DNA from: JAIXWP01 sp964428835
Lineage (GTDB): Bacteria > Bacteroidota > Bacteroidia > Flavobacteriales_D > Sanyastnellaceae
DNA: 64,000 nucleotides
NCBI GenBank assembly: GCA_964428835.1
Contig: CAYRZQ010000015.1
Location: 6,355-70,354 of the forward strand
Direction of reading: 5' to 3'
Shown: piece by piece, positions 24,517 through 32,690 of the stretch
How positions within the stretch are numbered: position 1 is the stretch's first letter
Layout: each line of letters starts with the position of its first letter
Made by a program: the position numbers and the translations under genes
The notes under the pieces: generated by a model
Database searches by the model: none
Told to the model about the DNA's origin: nothing
What the model saw: the letters and a program-made list of their open reading frames with translations, nothing else

Positions 24517-26129
24517 CCATCCAAAACCAGAATTAAGTCGTTGATATCTACGATTTCATTCTGATTGATATCGCCAATGCAATCACCTGAACAAAAATAA
24601 TTTTCAGTTACGATTAGGTAATCTCCAGCACCAACAATTCCATTCTGATCCACGTCCGCACAAAAGGATTCATCTATAACGATATTGATGCTTGCATTCC
24701 TTTTATAATTGAAATATGTACCCGCTGCTATTACATCAAAAGAATAAGAATCAACGGCATCAGAAGGTGGAATAATTTCCAGTTGAACCGTTGCTGGTGC
24801 TGTTAAATTATTCGAAGAAAATATTGCCTGAAATCCGTCTGGCAATCCCAATACCTCCAACTCGACGGGTCCTGCAAATCCCTCAGAAATGCTCACTTCA
24901 TAGATCGCACTTTGCAACGGATTGACATTGACAATAGAAGGGCTCAGATGTAGAAAATTTACTTCCAGCAAAAACATTCCATTATATAAATCTGAAACAG
25001 GTATGATTCCACTTTCGAAGTAAGGATAATGCATCCAAGTGCCTTGAAATACTGAGTTATCATTAGCAGGATAATGATCAAAATATGCTACTTCGTTCAA
25101 ATTCAAATCATCAATATTCGTGTAATCAATCAAACGAAGACCAGCAGTGTAATTACTTTGGAAACTCAAGTTTCCGATGTTATACAAGTTATGATCTATT
25201 GCCTCTGTAGGTCCAAGAAAATCGCCTTCATAGATCGGATTATCCAGGTCCTCAACGTTCCAAATGAGTGTGCGCGTGAAATCAGTTAAGTTGTTGGTTT
25301 CATCCAATTCATCATTCATTAAAAGATGACGACCATCAGGAGTGAGCCAACCCTGATGACAATAGGCTGCAGGAGAATAATTCGTAATTGAAACAGTCTG
25401 TATATCGGTAGGATCTGTAGCGTTCACAATGGTAAGACTCGCAGGTGCATTACCATTATAACAAAATACAATGATGTCATTTTGATAATCAGCGTCAGGA
25501 CCATTATACGTCATCACCTGCGCCTCGTGAGTATAGCCGTCGTCGCTATAACCACCAGCGATGGTAGGCGCAAGAGGGTTGGAGATATCCACAACATGAA
25601 GTCCTCCTGAGTAAGTATTGGTGCCGCATGCAAATAAGAGGCCCGACTCTTCATGAATCACCAAGGTATGACATCTAGAAAATCCCGAATAGTGAGCATC
25701 TGTAGTAAACGTAGCAGGTATGGTAACGGGATTACGAAGTCTTGTGAGATCAAAAATTTGCAACCCATGTCCTGACGCTTCGCTTCCTATGAATAGAAAG
25801 TTTTGATACGTGCGGAAAGTCCTCCATAGCGATGCAACGCTATACGTTGGAAGAAATCCAATCTGCACAGGATTTGCGGGATCCTCTATACTAAAAAATG
25901 AAACCCCGTTGTTTCGACCCAAAATCACATATTCCTTCCCATCCAAGGGGTCAGTCCATCCCCAGACTTCATTTGTGCTGGCACCACCAATTGCAGATGG
26001 AGGCACGTGCGCCCAAAAATCAATATTTTCACAAGCATAACCTGCAGCTTGACCGAATTCACAAGGCGTTTGAGCATGCGCAAATCTCAAAACTACACAT
26101 AAGACAACAGTAAGATAAATGGACTTCAT
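24492..26129 (-). CDS. Choice-of-anchor B protein with dockerin-like tail
   Basis: 545 residues. Signal peptide MKSIYLTVVLCVVLRFAHAQ. The main domain, about residues 30-390, is the choice-of-anchor B beta-propeller-like family: IGGASTNEVWGWTDPLDGKEYVILGRNNGVSFFSIEDP, SRCHTLVIHEESGLLFACGTN, GYTHEAQVMTYNGPD, HQGWLTPDGRHLLMNDELDE. A beta-sandwich follows, then two calcium-loop repeats (DVDQNGIVGAGDYLIV; DINQNEIVDINDLILV) that resemble a type I dockerin. There is no T9SS C-terminal domain, so its export beyond the periplasm is unclear. The 3' end overlaps the convergent ABC exporter by 25 nt. The ATG follows a CATATTTG box by 4 nt. Confidence 0.85.
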   Translation of the reverse strand: MKSIYLTVVLCVVLRFAHAQTPCEFGQAAGYACENIDFWAHVPPSAIGGASTNEVWGWTDPLDGKEYVILGRNNGVSFFSIEDPANPVQIGFLPTYSVASLWRTFRTYQNFLFIGSEASGHGLQIFDLTRLRNPVTIPATFTTDAHYSGFSRCHTLVIHEESGLLFACGTNTYSGGLHVVDISNPLAPTIAGGYSDDGYTHEAQVMTYNGPDADYQNDIIVFCYNGNAPASLTIVNATDPTDIQTVSITNYSPAAYCHQGWLTPDGRHLLMNDELDETNNLTDFTRTLIWNVEDLDNPIYEGDFLGPTEAIDHNLYNIGNLSFQSNYTAGLRLIDYTNIDDLNLNEVAYFDHYPANDNSVFQGTWMHYPYFESGIIPVSDLYNGMFLLEVNFLHLSPSIVNVNPLQSAIYEVSISEGFAGPVELEVLGLPDGFQAIFSSNNLTAPATVQLEIIPPSDAVDSYSFDVIAAGTYFNYKRNASINIVIDESFCADVDQNGIVGAGDYLIVTENYFCSGDCIGDINQNEIVDINDLILVLDGYGSPCSP

Positions 26130-26133
26130 TATT

Positions 26134-26141
26134 CAAATATG
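26134..26141 (-). promoter_or_regulatory. -7-like box CATATTTG, 4 nt before the ATG at 26129
   Basis: One mismatch to TAnnTTTG, spacer AATA. Its position matches the other 4-5 nt cases. Confidence 0.35.
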
Positions 26142-26188
26142 CGACATTTTTCGGTGAACTTGCCGCCTAATTGTTGGTTTCTAAACAC

Positions 26189-27088
26189 ATGAAAGTTTTA
26201 ATAACAGGTGGCACAGGACTCGTTGGCACGAGTATCATAAAGAAACTTATCGCCCGCGGTGACGAAGTCATCAATCTCACTACAAGAAAAAACAAAGAAG
26301 GGCAATCTGGTAAAATCCAGAATATCTATTGGAATCCCGATAATGACGGCAGTCCTCTGCCCACCATAGAAGGCGTAGATGCGGTTATCAACTTGGCTGG
26401 ATACAATGTGGCAAATCGCTGGACAGAAAAAAACAAAGCGCTTATTGTTTCTAGTCGCATGAATACTACGCGTCAACTGATGAAGCTCATATCAAATATG
26501 TCTCAAAAGCCACGTGTATTGGTTTCAACGAGCGCCAGCGGATATTACACGCCGTCCGAATCAATTCAGGATGAGACAGCGAAGCCAGGTAGTGGTTTTC
26601 TTGCTGATCTCTGCGTAGATTGGGAGCGAGAGGCTTTAAAGGCGAAAGAATATTCTATCCGCACCGTGATCATTCGTGTTGGCGTAGTGCTTGCCGCAAA
26701 TGATGGGGCTGTGGCGAAAATGTTGCCTTTCTTCAAACTAGGCTTGGGTAGCGCAACAGGCAGTGGCAAACAGTGGATGAGTTGGATTCAGCTTGAAGAC
26801 CTTTCGAACATGTATATCCATGCACTCGACTTCCCAATGGAAGGCGTGTACAACGGCAACGCACCACAAAACGTAACCAATGACGAATATTCAAAGGTGC
26901 TCGCTCAAACTTTGAAACGCCCTTATTTTTTACCCAATATACCTGCATTCTTTTTAAAACTCCTGTTTGGAGAAATGAGCTCCATGTTGCTCAACAGCCA
27001 ACGCATCAGCTCACAACGCATACAAGATGCGGGATTCAAATTTCAATATCCAACGATCCGCGAAGCACTCGCTCATACGCTTTCCTAA
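26189..27088 (+). CDS. TIGR01777-family epimerase/SDR protein
   Basis: 299 residues. Extended SDR fold starting KVLITGGTGLVGTSIIKKL, with NLAGYNVANRWTEKNKALIVSSRMNTTRQL, the signature of the YfcH/SulA-like TIGR01777 family, STSASGYY in place of the catalytic Ser-x-Tyr region, and the C-terminal NGNAPQNVTNDEYSKVLAQTLKRP. Substrate unknown. The start at 26189 (rather than 26171) puts the nucleotide-binding strand at the N-terminus as in homologues. Two nt separate it from the photolyase, so they form an operon; the same pairing is found in light-inducible gene sets of other bacteria. Confidence 0.88.
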   Translation: MKVLITGGTGLVGTSIIKKLIARGDEVINLTTRKNKEGQSGKIQNIYWNPDNDGSPLPTIEGVDAVINLAGYNVANRWTEKNKALIVSSRMNTTRQLMKLISNMSQKPRVLVSTSASGYYTPSESIQDETAKPGSGFLADLCVDWEREALKAKEYSIRTVIIRVGVVLAANDGAVAKMLPFFKLGLGSATGSGKQWMSWIQLEDLSNMYIHALDFPMEGVYNGNAPQNVTNDEYSKVLAQTLKRPYFLPNIPAFFLKLLFGEMSSMLLNSQRISSQRIQDAGFKFQYPTIREALAHTLS

Positions 27089-27090
27089 TT

Positions 27091-28392
27091 ATGAACGCCA
27101 CTACTATTTTTTGGTTCCGCCGCGACCTAAGACTTCACGATAATGCAGGCTTTTATCATGCGCTAAAGTCTGGCGCTCCGGTGCAACCAATATTTATTTT
27201 TGATAAAAATATCTTAGACAAACTCGACGATAAGTTTGACCGTCGTGTTGACTTTTTGCATCAAGAAGTAACAAGACTTGCGGAAGAATTAAAAGCATTA
27301 GGATCTAGTTTAAGAGTATTTTATTCGACACCCAAAGATGTTTATGCGCAGTTGGTGAATGAATACAATATTCACCAAGTCTGGACCAATCGCGACTATG
27401 AGTCGTATGCGAAAGAGCGTGATGCTTTTCTATTTTCTTTTTTAGGAGAAAAAAATATTGAATTCAAGGGAGCGAAGGATCATGTGATTTTTGAAAAAAA
27501 TGAAGTGCTCAAAGATGACGGCAAGCCTTATACTGTTTTCACGCCTTATAGTCGGAAGTGGAAGACACTATTGAAACCTTACCATTACAAGGCCTATCCG
27601 AATGAGAAATATTTTGATTCTCTGATAAAAAATGCGCCCTTCCCTATTCCGACATTGGAAGAAATGGGATTCGAAAAAACGAATACAGAGTTTCCCTCGC
27701 GGGCCGTGGCCAAAGACATCATCGTGAACTATGAAAAAACGCGCGATATTCCGTCGATGCGCGGTACGACACGATTGAGTCTCCACCTTCGTTTCGGTAC
27801 GGTGAGTATTCGCGAGCTCACTGAGATTGCTTTGAAGACAAGTGAGAAGTGGTTGAATGAATTGATCTGGAGGGATTTTTATCAAATGATCATTCATCAT
27901 TTTCCTCATAGTGAAAAAAATGCGTTCAAACCTATTTACGACCGCATCGAGTGGAGAGATGATAAAGACGCTTTTGAAAAATGGTGTGCAGGAAAAACAG
28001 GATATCCAATAGTAGATGCCGGAATGCGAGAACTCAATGAAACAGGATTTATGCATAATCGCGTTCGCATGGTGGTGGCAAGTTTTCTTACCAAACACCT
28101 CCTACTCGACTGGCGCTTGGGCGAACGCTATTTCGCAAAAAAATTATTGGACTTTGAATTGGCAAGTAATGTAGGAGGTTGGCAATGGGCTGCTGGTAGC
28201 GGATGTGATGCGGCACCCTACTTTAGAGTTTTCAATCCAAGCAGCCAAACGGAAAAATTTGATCCTGAAAAAAAATACATCAAGCGTTGGGTACCGGAAT
28301 ATGGCACGCCGTCCTATCCTAAGCCCATCGTAGAGCATACATTCGCCAGAAATAGATGTCTTGAAACTTTTAAGAAAGCCTTGAAAGAATAA
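27091..28392 (+). CDS. phr: Deoxyribodipyrimidine photolyase / cryptochrome
   Basis: 433 residues. The N-terminal antenna domain starts IFWFRRDLRLHDNAGFYHAL. The FAD-binding domain carries RGTTRLSLHLRFGTVSIREL, NELIWRDFYQMIIHHFP, CAGKTGYPIVDAGMRELNETGFMHNRVRM, ASNVGGWQWAAGSGCDAAPYFRVFNP, with the tryptophans of the electron-transfer path and dimer-binding site. Length and these motifs fit a class I CPD photolyase that repairs UV-induced pyrimidine dimers with blue light. It is co-transcribed with the TIGR01777 protein. By analogy with LitR/CarH regulons it may be controlled by the B12-binding regulator at 288-1172; no shared operator was identified. Confidence 0.93.
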   Translation: MNATTIFWFRRDLRLHDNAGFYHALKSGAPVQPIFIFDKNILDKLDDKFDRRVDFLHQEVTRLAEELKALGSSLRVFYSTPKDVYAQLVNEYNIHQVWTNRDYESYAKERDAFLFSFLGEKNIEFKGAKDHVIFEKNEVLKDDGKPYTVFTPYSRKWKTLLKPYHYKAYPNEKYFDSLIKNAPFPIPTLEEMGFEKTNTEFPSRAVAKDIIVNYEKTRDIPSMRGTTRLSLHLRFGTVSIRELTEIALKTSEKWLNELIWRDFYQMIIHHFPHSEKNAFKPIYDRIEWRDDKDAFEKWCAGKTGYPIVDAGMRELNETGFMHNRVRMVVASFLTKHLLLDWRLGERYFAKKLLDFELASNVGGWQWAAGSGCDAAPYFRVFNPSSQTEKFDPEKKYIKRWVPEYGTPSYPKPIVEHTFARNRCLETFKKALKE

Positions 28393-28394
28393 AT

Positions 28395-28402
28395 TACTTT
28401 TG
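28395..28402 (+). promoter_or_regulatory. -7 box TACTTTTG, 4 nt before the CaiB-like ATG
   Basis: Perfect TAnnTTTG located just after the photolyase stop codon, spacer AGGC. It suggests the CoA transferase has its own leaderless transcript. Confidence 0.5.
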
Positions 28403-28406
28403 AGGC

Positions 28407-29489
28407 ATGAAAGCCATTTTCAAAGACCTCAAAGTACTCGACCTATCTTCTGTTTTGGCAGGGCCCTCTGTTGCCACATTCTTTGCTGAACTGGGAGCAA
28501 CGGTTGTCAAAATAGAGAATAAAAAAACAGGAGGCGATGTAACGCGAACATGGCGAACAACGGGCGAATCCAAAGATGCTTCCGTAAGTGCCTATTGGTC
28601 TTCTATTAATTACAAAAAGTCAATTCATTTGCTAGATTATTCCAATCCAAGCGAGCGACAGTTTGTATATGATTTGATTCCTTCTCAAGATGTAGTGATC
28701 ATGAATTTCAAAGAAGGAGATGATAAGAAATTTGGTTTAGATCCAGCCACTCTTTTCTCGATGAATTCAAGATTGATCATTGGTGAAATTTATGGTTTCA
28801 TTACTAATCCATCACGTGTGGCTTATGACGTGGTGCTGCAAGCCGAAACTGGTTTCATGTCGATCAATGGAGAAAAGAATGCCTCGCCTTTAAAGATGCC
28901 AGTAGCTATGATGGACATCCTCGCTGCCCATCAATTGAAGGAAGCGATATTGTGTGCGCTGTATGAAAGAGAAAAAACAGGTAAAGGAGCATTGGTAAAA
29001 TGTTCTTTAGAAAAAGCGGGTATTGCTTCATTGGCCAATCAAGCCTCGAATTATTTGATGACTGGCGTGATACCTAAAGCACAAGGTTCATTACATCCCA
29101 ACATTGCACCGTATGGCGAAGTGATGCAATGCAAAGATGGAGGTCAAATCGTATTGGCCATTGGAAGCGATCGTCAGTTTGAATCGTTGGTGAAAGCCTT
29201 GCAACTCGATTCGCTCGCTTCGGACATCCGATTTCAGGAAAATACTGCGCGCTTGCAAAATCGAGAAGAATTATACAAGCTTCTGTCTGCGGCCTTTTCA
29301 AAATATGAGACTTCTGAATTAATGAGCATATTCGAAAAAGAAAATATACCTGCTGGTAAAGTAAAGAAGCTCGACGAAGTCTTGGAATCGCCACTTGGGA
29401 AATCGATGACTTTGGAAGAAATTGTAGAAAATACAATAACTAAACGCTTATCCAGCGTGGCTTTTGAGTATATCAATCCGGAATTTTAA
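28407..29489 (+). CDS. CaiB/BaiF-family CoA transferase
   Basis: 360 residues, a little shorter than the usual 380-400. The N-terminus KVLDLSSVLAGPSVATFFAELGATVVKIE is the CoA-binding entry of class III CoA transferases, followed by YWSSINYKKSIHLLD. The expected catalytic aspartate is in YDVVLQAETGFMSINGE. The C-terminal motif ENIPAGKVKKLDEVLESP is also typical. It moves CoA between carboxylic acids; the acids are unknown. It has its own promoter box. The 3' end overlaps the convergent transglycosylase by 17 nt. Confidence 0.9.
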   Translation: MKAIFKDLKVLDLSSVLAGPSVATFFAELGATVVKIENKKTGGDVTRTWRTTGESKDASVSAYWSSINYKKSIHLLDYSNPSERQFVYDLIPSQDVVIMNFKEGDDKKFGLDPATLFSMNSRLIIGEIYGFITNPSRVAYDVVLQAETGFMSINGEKNASPLKMPVAMMDILAAHQLKEAILCALYEREKTGKGALVKCSLEKAGIASLANQASNYLMTGVIPKAQGSLHPNIAPYGEVMQCKDGGQIVLAIGSDRQFESLVKALQLDSLASDIRFQENTARLQNREELYKLLSAAFSKYETSELMSIFEKENIPAGKVKKLDEVLESPLGKSMTLEEIVENTITKRLSSVAFEYINPEF

Positions 29490-30417
29490 CCACGTAAGTT
29501 TTGCCAGATTTGTTTTTTAAATAAGCCTGACGCAACCAAGGATTGAGGAGTTTAAAGTCTTTGTAGCTCACTCCATACTCTTGACACCAAACAGCAAAAT
29601 CTTCGACTGTGCCTGTGATGGTTACTTCTTTAGAATCAATTGGAGAATAGATATCCGAGGGACGAATTACAAAACCATACTTATCGGTATTGTTTACGAT
29701 TTCCTTCATGGATAAAATTCGAAAAACATATCGAGAAGTTTCCTCATTGAGTAATAATTCGTAGTAGTTGTTTTGCTTTTGGCGATCCATTTGTTTTTGC
29801 ACACCTAGCATTCCCATATTATAGGAAGCTGCGGCGAGAGACCAAGAGCCAAGTTTATTGTAGGCCTGTTTAAAGTACTTGCATGCAGCGCGTGTACTTT
29901 TTTCTACATGGTAGCGCTCGTCCACTTCGTCATTTACTTCCAACCCAAATTCGGTTGCCGTTTCAGCGAGAAACTGCCAATAGCCTACCGCTCCTGCGGG
30001 AGAAGTAGCGTTGGTAAAGTTGCTTTCTACTAATGCCAAATATTTAAAGTCATCTGGGACGCCTTCTTCTTTAAGTACTTTTTCAATCAGTGGAAACCAG
30101 CGTGCAGAGCGCTTAATCGCCAGTAGCGTGTTTGAATGCCAATAGGAATTTACCAGTAATTCGCGATCCAGTTTTTCGGCTACGTCCCACTTTTCAAGTG
30201 GAGCAGCCTCGCCGCAAAAGTCAGCTGATTCTGGAAGCGGCAGTGCATAGATTCTATAATTCTCACTGACATGTTGAAGGTATTCTCTGTCAGCTTCTAC
30301 ATCACGTTTATTACTATCGAATGCCACAAGCGATACCACGCCGCCTCCAATCACAATTCCGAGTAGCGCAATCAACGCGTATTTCAACCATTGTGTATTT
30401 TGAAAAGACATTTTCAT
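29473..30417 (-). CDS. Lytic transglycosylase with LysM-like tail
   Basis: 314 residues. A short cytoplasmic tail and one membrane helix (WLKYALIALLGIVIGGGVVSLV) anchor it in the inner membrane, or form an uncleaved signal. The SLT domain, about residues 110-215, has the catalytic glutamate in YLALVESNFTNATSPAGAVGYWQF, plus SLAAASYNMG. The C-terminal 50 residues (ITGTVEDFAVWCQEYGVSYKDFKLLNPW) look like one LysM repeat for peptidoglycan binding. It cleaves glycan strands in the periplasm (MltD/Slt type). It follows rfbC by 6 nt in the Wza-like / rfbC / transglycosylase operon. Confidence 0.88.
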   Translation of the reverse strand: MKMSFQNTQWLKYALIALLGIVIGGGVVSLVAFDSNKRDVEADREYLQHVSENYRIYALPLPESADFCGEAAPLEKWDVAEKLDRELLVNSYWHSNTLLAIKRSARWFPLIEKVLKEEGVPDDFKYLALVESNFTNATSPAGAVGYWQFLAETATEFGLEVNDEVDERYHVEKSTRAACKYFKQAYNKLGSWSLAAASYNMGMLGVQKQMDRQKQNNYYELLLNEETSRYVFRILSMKEIVNNTDKYGFVIRPSDIYSPIDSKEVTITGTVEDFAVWCQEYGVSYKDFKLLNPWLRQAYLKNKSGKTYVVKIPD

Positions 30418-30423
30418 TTTATT

Positions 30424-30972
30424 TTAAAAAAAGATGTCTTTAAAATGTTCGAAACCTTTGGCCTCAGAATCTTTCTGGCTCACCATTGGATTTGATACTT
30501 CCCAATCAATTCCGATGGCTGGGTCGTTCCAAAGAAGTGAGCGATCGTGTTCTCGGCTGTAGTAATTGGTGCATTTATATGAGAAAATCGAGTTTTCCTC
30601 GAGCACTACAAAACCGTGCGCAAAGCCTTCTGGGATGAACAATTGGGTTTTGTTTTCTGCCGAAAGAAGTATTTTGTAATGCTGACCAAATGTGGGTTGT
30701 GTTACCCTTAGATCAAGCACTACATCCAACACAGCGCCTTTCGAAACACGTACCAATTTCGCCTGGGTTTTTGGAGGTGTTTGGAAGTGAAGTCCTCTCA
30801 GCACACCCTTTGCCGACATACTTTCATTGTCTTGTACGAAAGTGATATTAAGACCTGTTTGAACTCTAAATTGAGCCTCATTAAATGCTTCAAAGAAATA
30901 GCCTCTTTCATCAGCAAAAACCGATGGCTGAATGATCAATAAGTCCTTGAATCCAGTTTGTGTAATTTTCAC
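30424..30972 (-). CDS. rfbC: dTDP-4-dehydrorhamnose 3,5-epimerase
   Basis: 182 residues, normal length for RmlC/RfbC. The cupin fold carries the family motifs FFEAFNEAQF, FVQDNESMSAKGVLRGLHFQ with the catalytic histidine in RGLHFQ, and FIPEGFAHGFVVLEE. It makes dTDP-L-rhamnose precursor for surface polysaccharide. The rmlA, rmlB and rmlD partners are not in the window. It is 6 nt downstream of the polysaccharide export gene, consistent with a surface-glycan operon. Confidence 0.95.
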   Translation of the reverse strand: MKITQTGFKDLLIIQPSVFADERGYFFEAFNEAQFRVQTGLNITFVQDNESMSAKGVLRGLHFQTPPKTQAKLVRVSKGAVLDVVLDLRVTQPTFGQHYKILLSAENKTQLFIPEGFAHGFVVLEENSIFSYKCTNYYSREHDRSLLWNDPAIGIDWEVSNPMVSQKDSEAKGFEHFKDIFF

Positions 30973-30978
30973 GATGTA

Positions 30979-31746
30979 CTATTGAAAGCGTTGAAGAGCG
31001 ATGGTCAAAAATAAGAGAGTAGAAAGTAAACGAACGGTTGGAAGCAACTCTTCAGTAAATCCTCTCATGATATCGGGAGTTGGAGTGACGTATATAATAT
31101 CACCATTTTCGATAATCATGTTAGCGCTTGCCAGACCTTCTATCGTGGATAGGTCAACTCTGTAAACCTCATCTTCTCCACCCACTTTTCTAATTATTTT
31201 TATTTTACTGGCATCTGCTCTTGACGCGAGACCTCCCGCTAGTGTCAACACCTCGATGAGCGTGATATTGCCATCCGCAAGTCCTACTACCTGACCTCCG
31301 CTTCCTTGACCGTTATAAACAAGAGCCCTTCTATTTAATACCCTGACAACAACGTATGGATTTACAAGTTGCTCCGAGTAGAGTTTGGCCAACTCCATTT
31401 GAAACTCATTTAAGGTATAGCCTGCAGCGTACACTTCACCAATAATGGGAAGATTTACAAAGCCGTTGGGTCGAATCAAATATTGGTTATAAACACTTCG
31501 TGATGATGGCAAGAAGACGGCCTGAGTTGCTGAAGAAGCCTCGATGATTACGTTACCTTCGCTTGTGAGTACATCGAAAGCAAATATATCGTTGGGTGCT
31601 AGTCTGAACTCCTTGCGCGATGTATCTGTTCTGAGGGTATCAAAAACAAATTCGCTATCGGTCCGAAACATTAAGTCTTTGTTTATATTACATGAAGACA
31701 GCGCAAAAACCATTAAAACTGCCAAAAGGCCTAAAAAACGAAGCAT
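30979..31746 (-). CDS. Wza-like polysaccharide export lipoprotein
   Basis: 255 residues. Lipoprotein signal LRFLGLLAVLMVFALSSC with the lipobox cysteine at about residue 19. The Poly_export domain is FRLAPNDIFAFDVLTSEG...VFLPSSRSVYNQYLIRPNGFVNLPIIGEVYAAGYTLNEFQMELAKLYSEQLVNPYVVVRVL, followed by one SLBB-like domain (NITLIEVLTLAGGLASRADASKIKIIR) and a C-terminal hydrophobic helix (TVRLLSTLLFLTIALQRF) that may span the outer membrane as in Wza. A TTG at 31767 is excluded as start because it falls inside the promoter box. No Wzc-type kinase follows; rfbC and a lytic transglycosylase do. Confidence 0.9.
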   Translation of the reverse strand: MLRFLGLLAVLMVFALSSCNINKDLMFRTDSEFVFDTLRTDTSRKEFRLAPNDIFAFDVLTSEGNVIIEASSATQAVFLPSSRSVYNQYLIRPNGFVNLPIIGEVYAAGYTLNEFQMELAKLYSEQLVNPYVVVRVLNRRALVYNGQGSGGQVVGLADGNITLIEVLTLAGGLASRADASKIKIIRKVGGEDEVYRVDLSTIEGLASANMIIENGDIIYVTPTPDIMRGFTEELLPTVRLLSTLLFLTIALQRFQ

Positions 31747-31764
31747 TTTAAGTAAGATTTGCTC

Positions 31765-31772
31765 CAAAAGTA
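31765..31772 (-). promoter_or_regulatory. -7 box TACTTTTG for the export lipoprotein operon
   Basis: Perfect TAnnTTTG on the minus strand, 18 nt before the ATG at 31746. It overlaps an alternative TTG start and so rules it out. Confidence 0.5.
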
Positions 31773-31797
31773 ATCATATTGGCTCTAATATTTCTCC

Positions 31798-31805
31798 CAT
31801 ATTTG
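31798..31805 (+). promoter_or_regulatory. -7-like box CATATTTG, 4 nt before the ATG at 31810
   Basis: One mismatch to TAnnTTTG, spacer CGAT. Same variant and same spacing as at 26134-26141. Confidence 0.35.
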
Positions 31806-31809
31806 CGAT

Positions 31810-32184
31810 ATGATAGAAAGGTCAGCAAAAGCGACATTGGTTATTGGAGCTTCCACTAATCCAGACAGATATAGCTATAAAGCTGTAAAAGCCTTGTTGG
31901 CAAAAGGTTTTCCGGTTATCCCAATGGGTATTAAGAAGGGCGATATTGATGGAATAAACATCATAAATGACCGTCCAAATCTCTCTGAGGTCGATACTAT
32001 TTCCTTATATATCAATCCAAACGCACAGCAGGATTGGAAAGACTACATTCTTCAGCTCAAACCGCGAAGAATTATATTCAATCCTGGCACTGAAAATCCA
32101 GAGTTTATGAACTTTGCCAATTCGAATGGAATAGATGCATTCGAAGCGTGTACCTTAGTAATGCTCGCGACCGAACAATTTTAG
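31810..32184 (+). CDS. CoA-binding domain protein (YccU-like)
   Basis: 124 residues. A single Rossmann-type CoA-binding domain, like the N-domain of succinyl-CoA synthetase alpha: TLVIGASTNPDRYSYKAVKALLAKGFPVIPMGIKKG, VDTISLYINP, RRIIFNPGTENPEF and EACTLVMLA. Stand-alone proteins of this kind bind CoA; their physiological role is not established. It starts a run of three plus-strand genes (CoA-binding, GNAT, mltG) with gaps of 5 nt and an overlap of 4 nt. Confidence 0.88.
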   Translation: MIERSAKATLVIGASTNPDRYSYKAVKALLAKGFPVIPMGIKKGDIDGINIINDRPNLSEVDTISLYINPNAQQDWKDYILQLKPRRIIFNPGTENPEFMNFANSNGIDAFEACTLVMLATEQF

Positions 32185-32189
32185 TACCC

Positions 32190-32690
32190 ATGATTCCTGG
32201 CAAGAACGTATATCTGCGGCCCGTTTCTCTTAAAGATGCAAACTACATTCTCGAATGGGAAAACGACCCCGAACTCTGGGAAGTAACCTCGACACCTGGC
32301 CCCTTCACTAAAAAAGAAATTCTTGAATTTATAAAATCCAGCACCAATGTCTTTGAGCAAAATCAAATGCGTTGGATCATTTGCTCAAAAGAGCTTGACA
32401 CCCCAATTGGTGCTTTGGATTTATTCGAATACTCTTCTGCCAAGAAATCTGCTGGTGTGGGAATTCTAATTGGAGATAAAACCAAAAGAGGAAAGGGATT
32501 GGCCGGCGAAAGCCTTTCCATATTCATTCAATATGCCTTTTCAAGTCTTCCTTTGCAGCGACTTCACTGCATGGTACACGTAGATAATCTACCCAGTCTC
32601 ACCATATTTGAAAGAAATCAATTTGTGAAAACGGGAATGCGCTATTTTAGAAATAAGAAGGCCATTCAAATGGAGCTAGTAAAAAAATGA
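32190..32690 (+). CDS. GNAT-family N-acetyltransferase
   Basis: 166 residues from the ATG at 32190. GNAT fold: VYLRPVSLKDANYILEWENDPELWEVTS, then the acetyl-CoA-binding strand and loop VGILIGDKTKRGKGLAGESLSIFIQYAF (R/K-G-K-G-x-A/G type), and LHCMVHVDNLPSLTIFERNQF. It resembles RimJ/SpeG-type acetyltransferases; the acceptor (amine or protein N-terminus) is unknown. An earlier in-frame ATG at 32148 lies in the previous gene and is less likely. Its stop overlaps the mltG ATG by 4 nt. Confidence 0.85.
   Translation: MIPGKNVYLRPVSLKDANYILEWENDPELWEVTSTPGPFTKKEILEFIKSSTNVFEQNQMRWIICSKELDTPIGALDLFEYSSAKKSAGVGILIGDKTKRGKGLAGESLSIFIQYAFSSLPLQRLHCMVHVDNLPSLTIFERNQFVKTGMRYFRNKKAIQMELVKK

Noticed and set aside
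27568..28098. 176-codon minus-strand open frame inside the photolyase gene
   Set aside because: No family pattern; it is explained as a shadow of the conserved photolyase frame.
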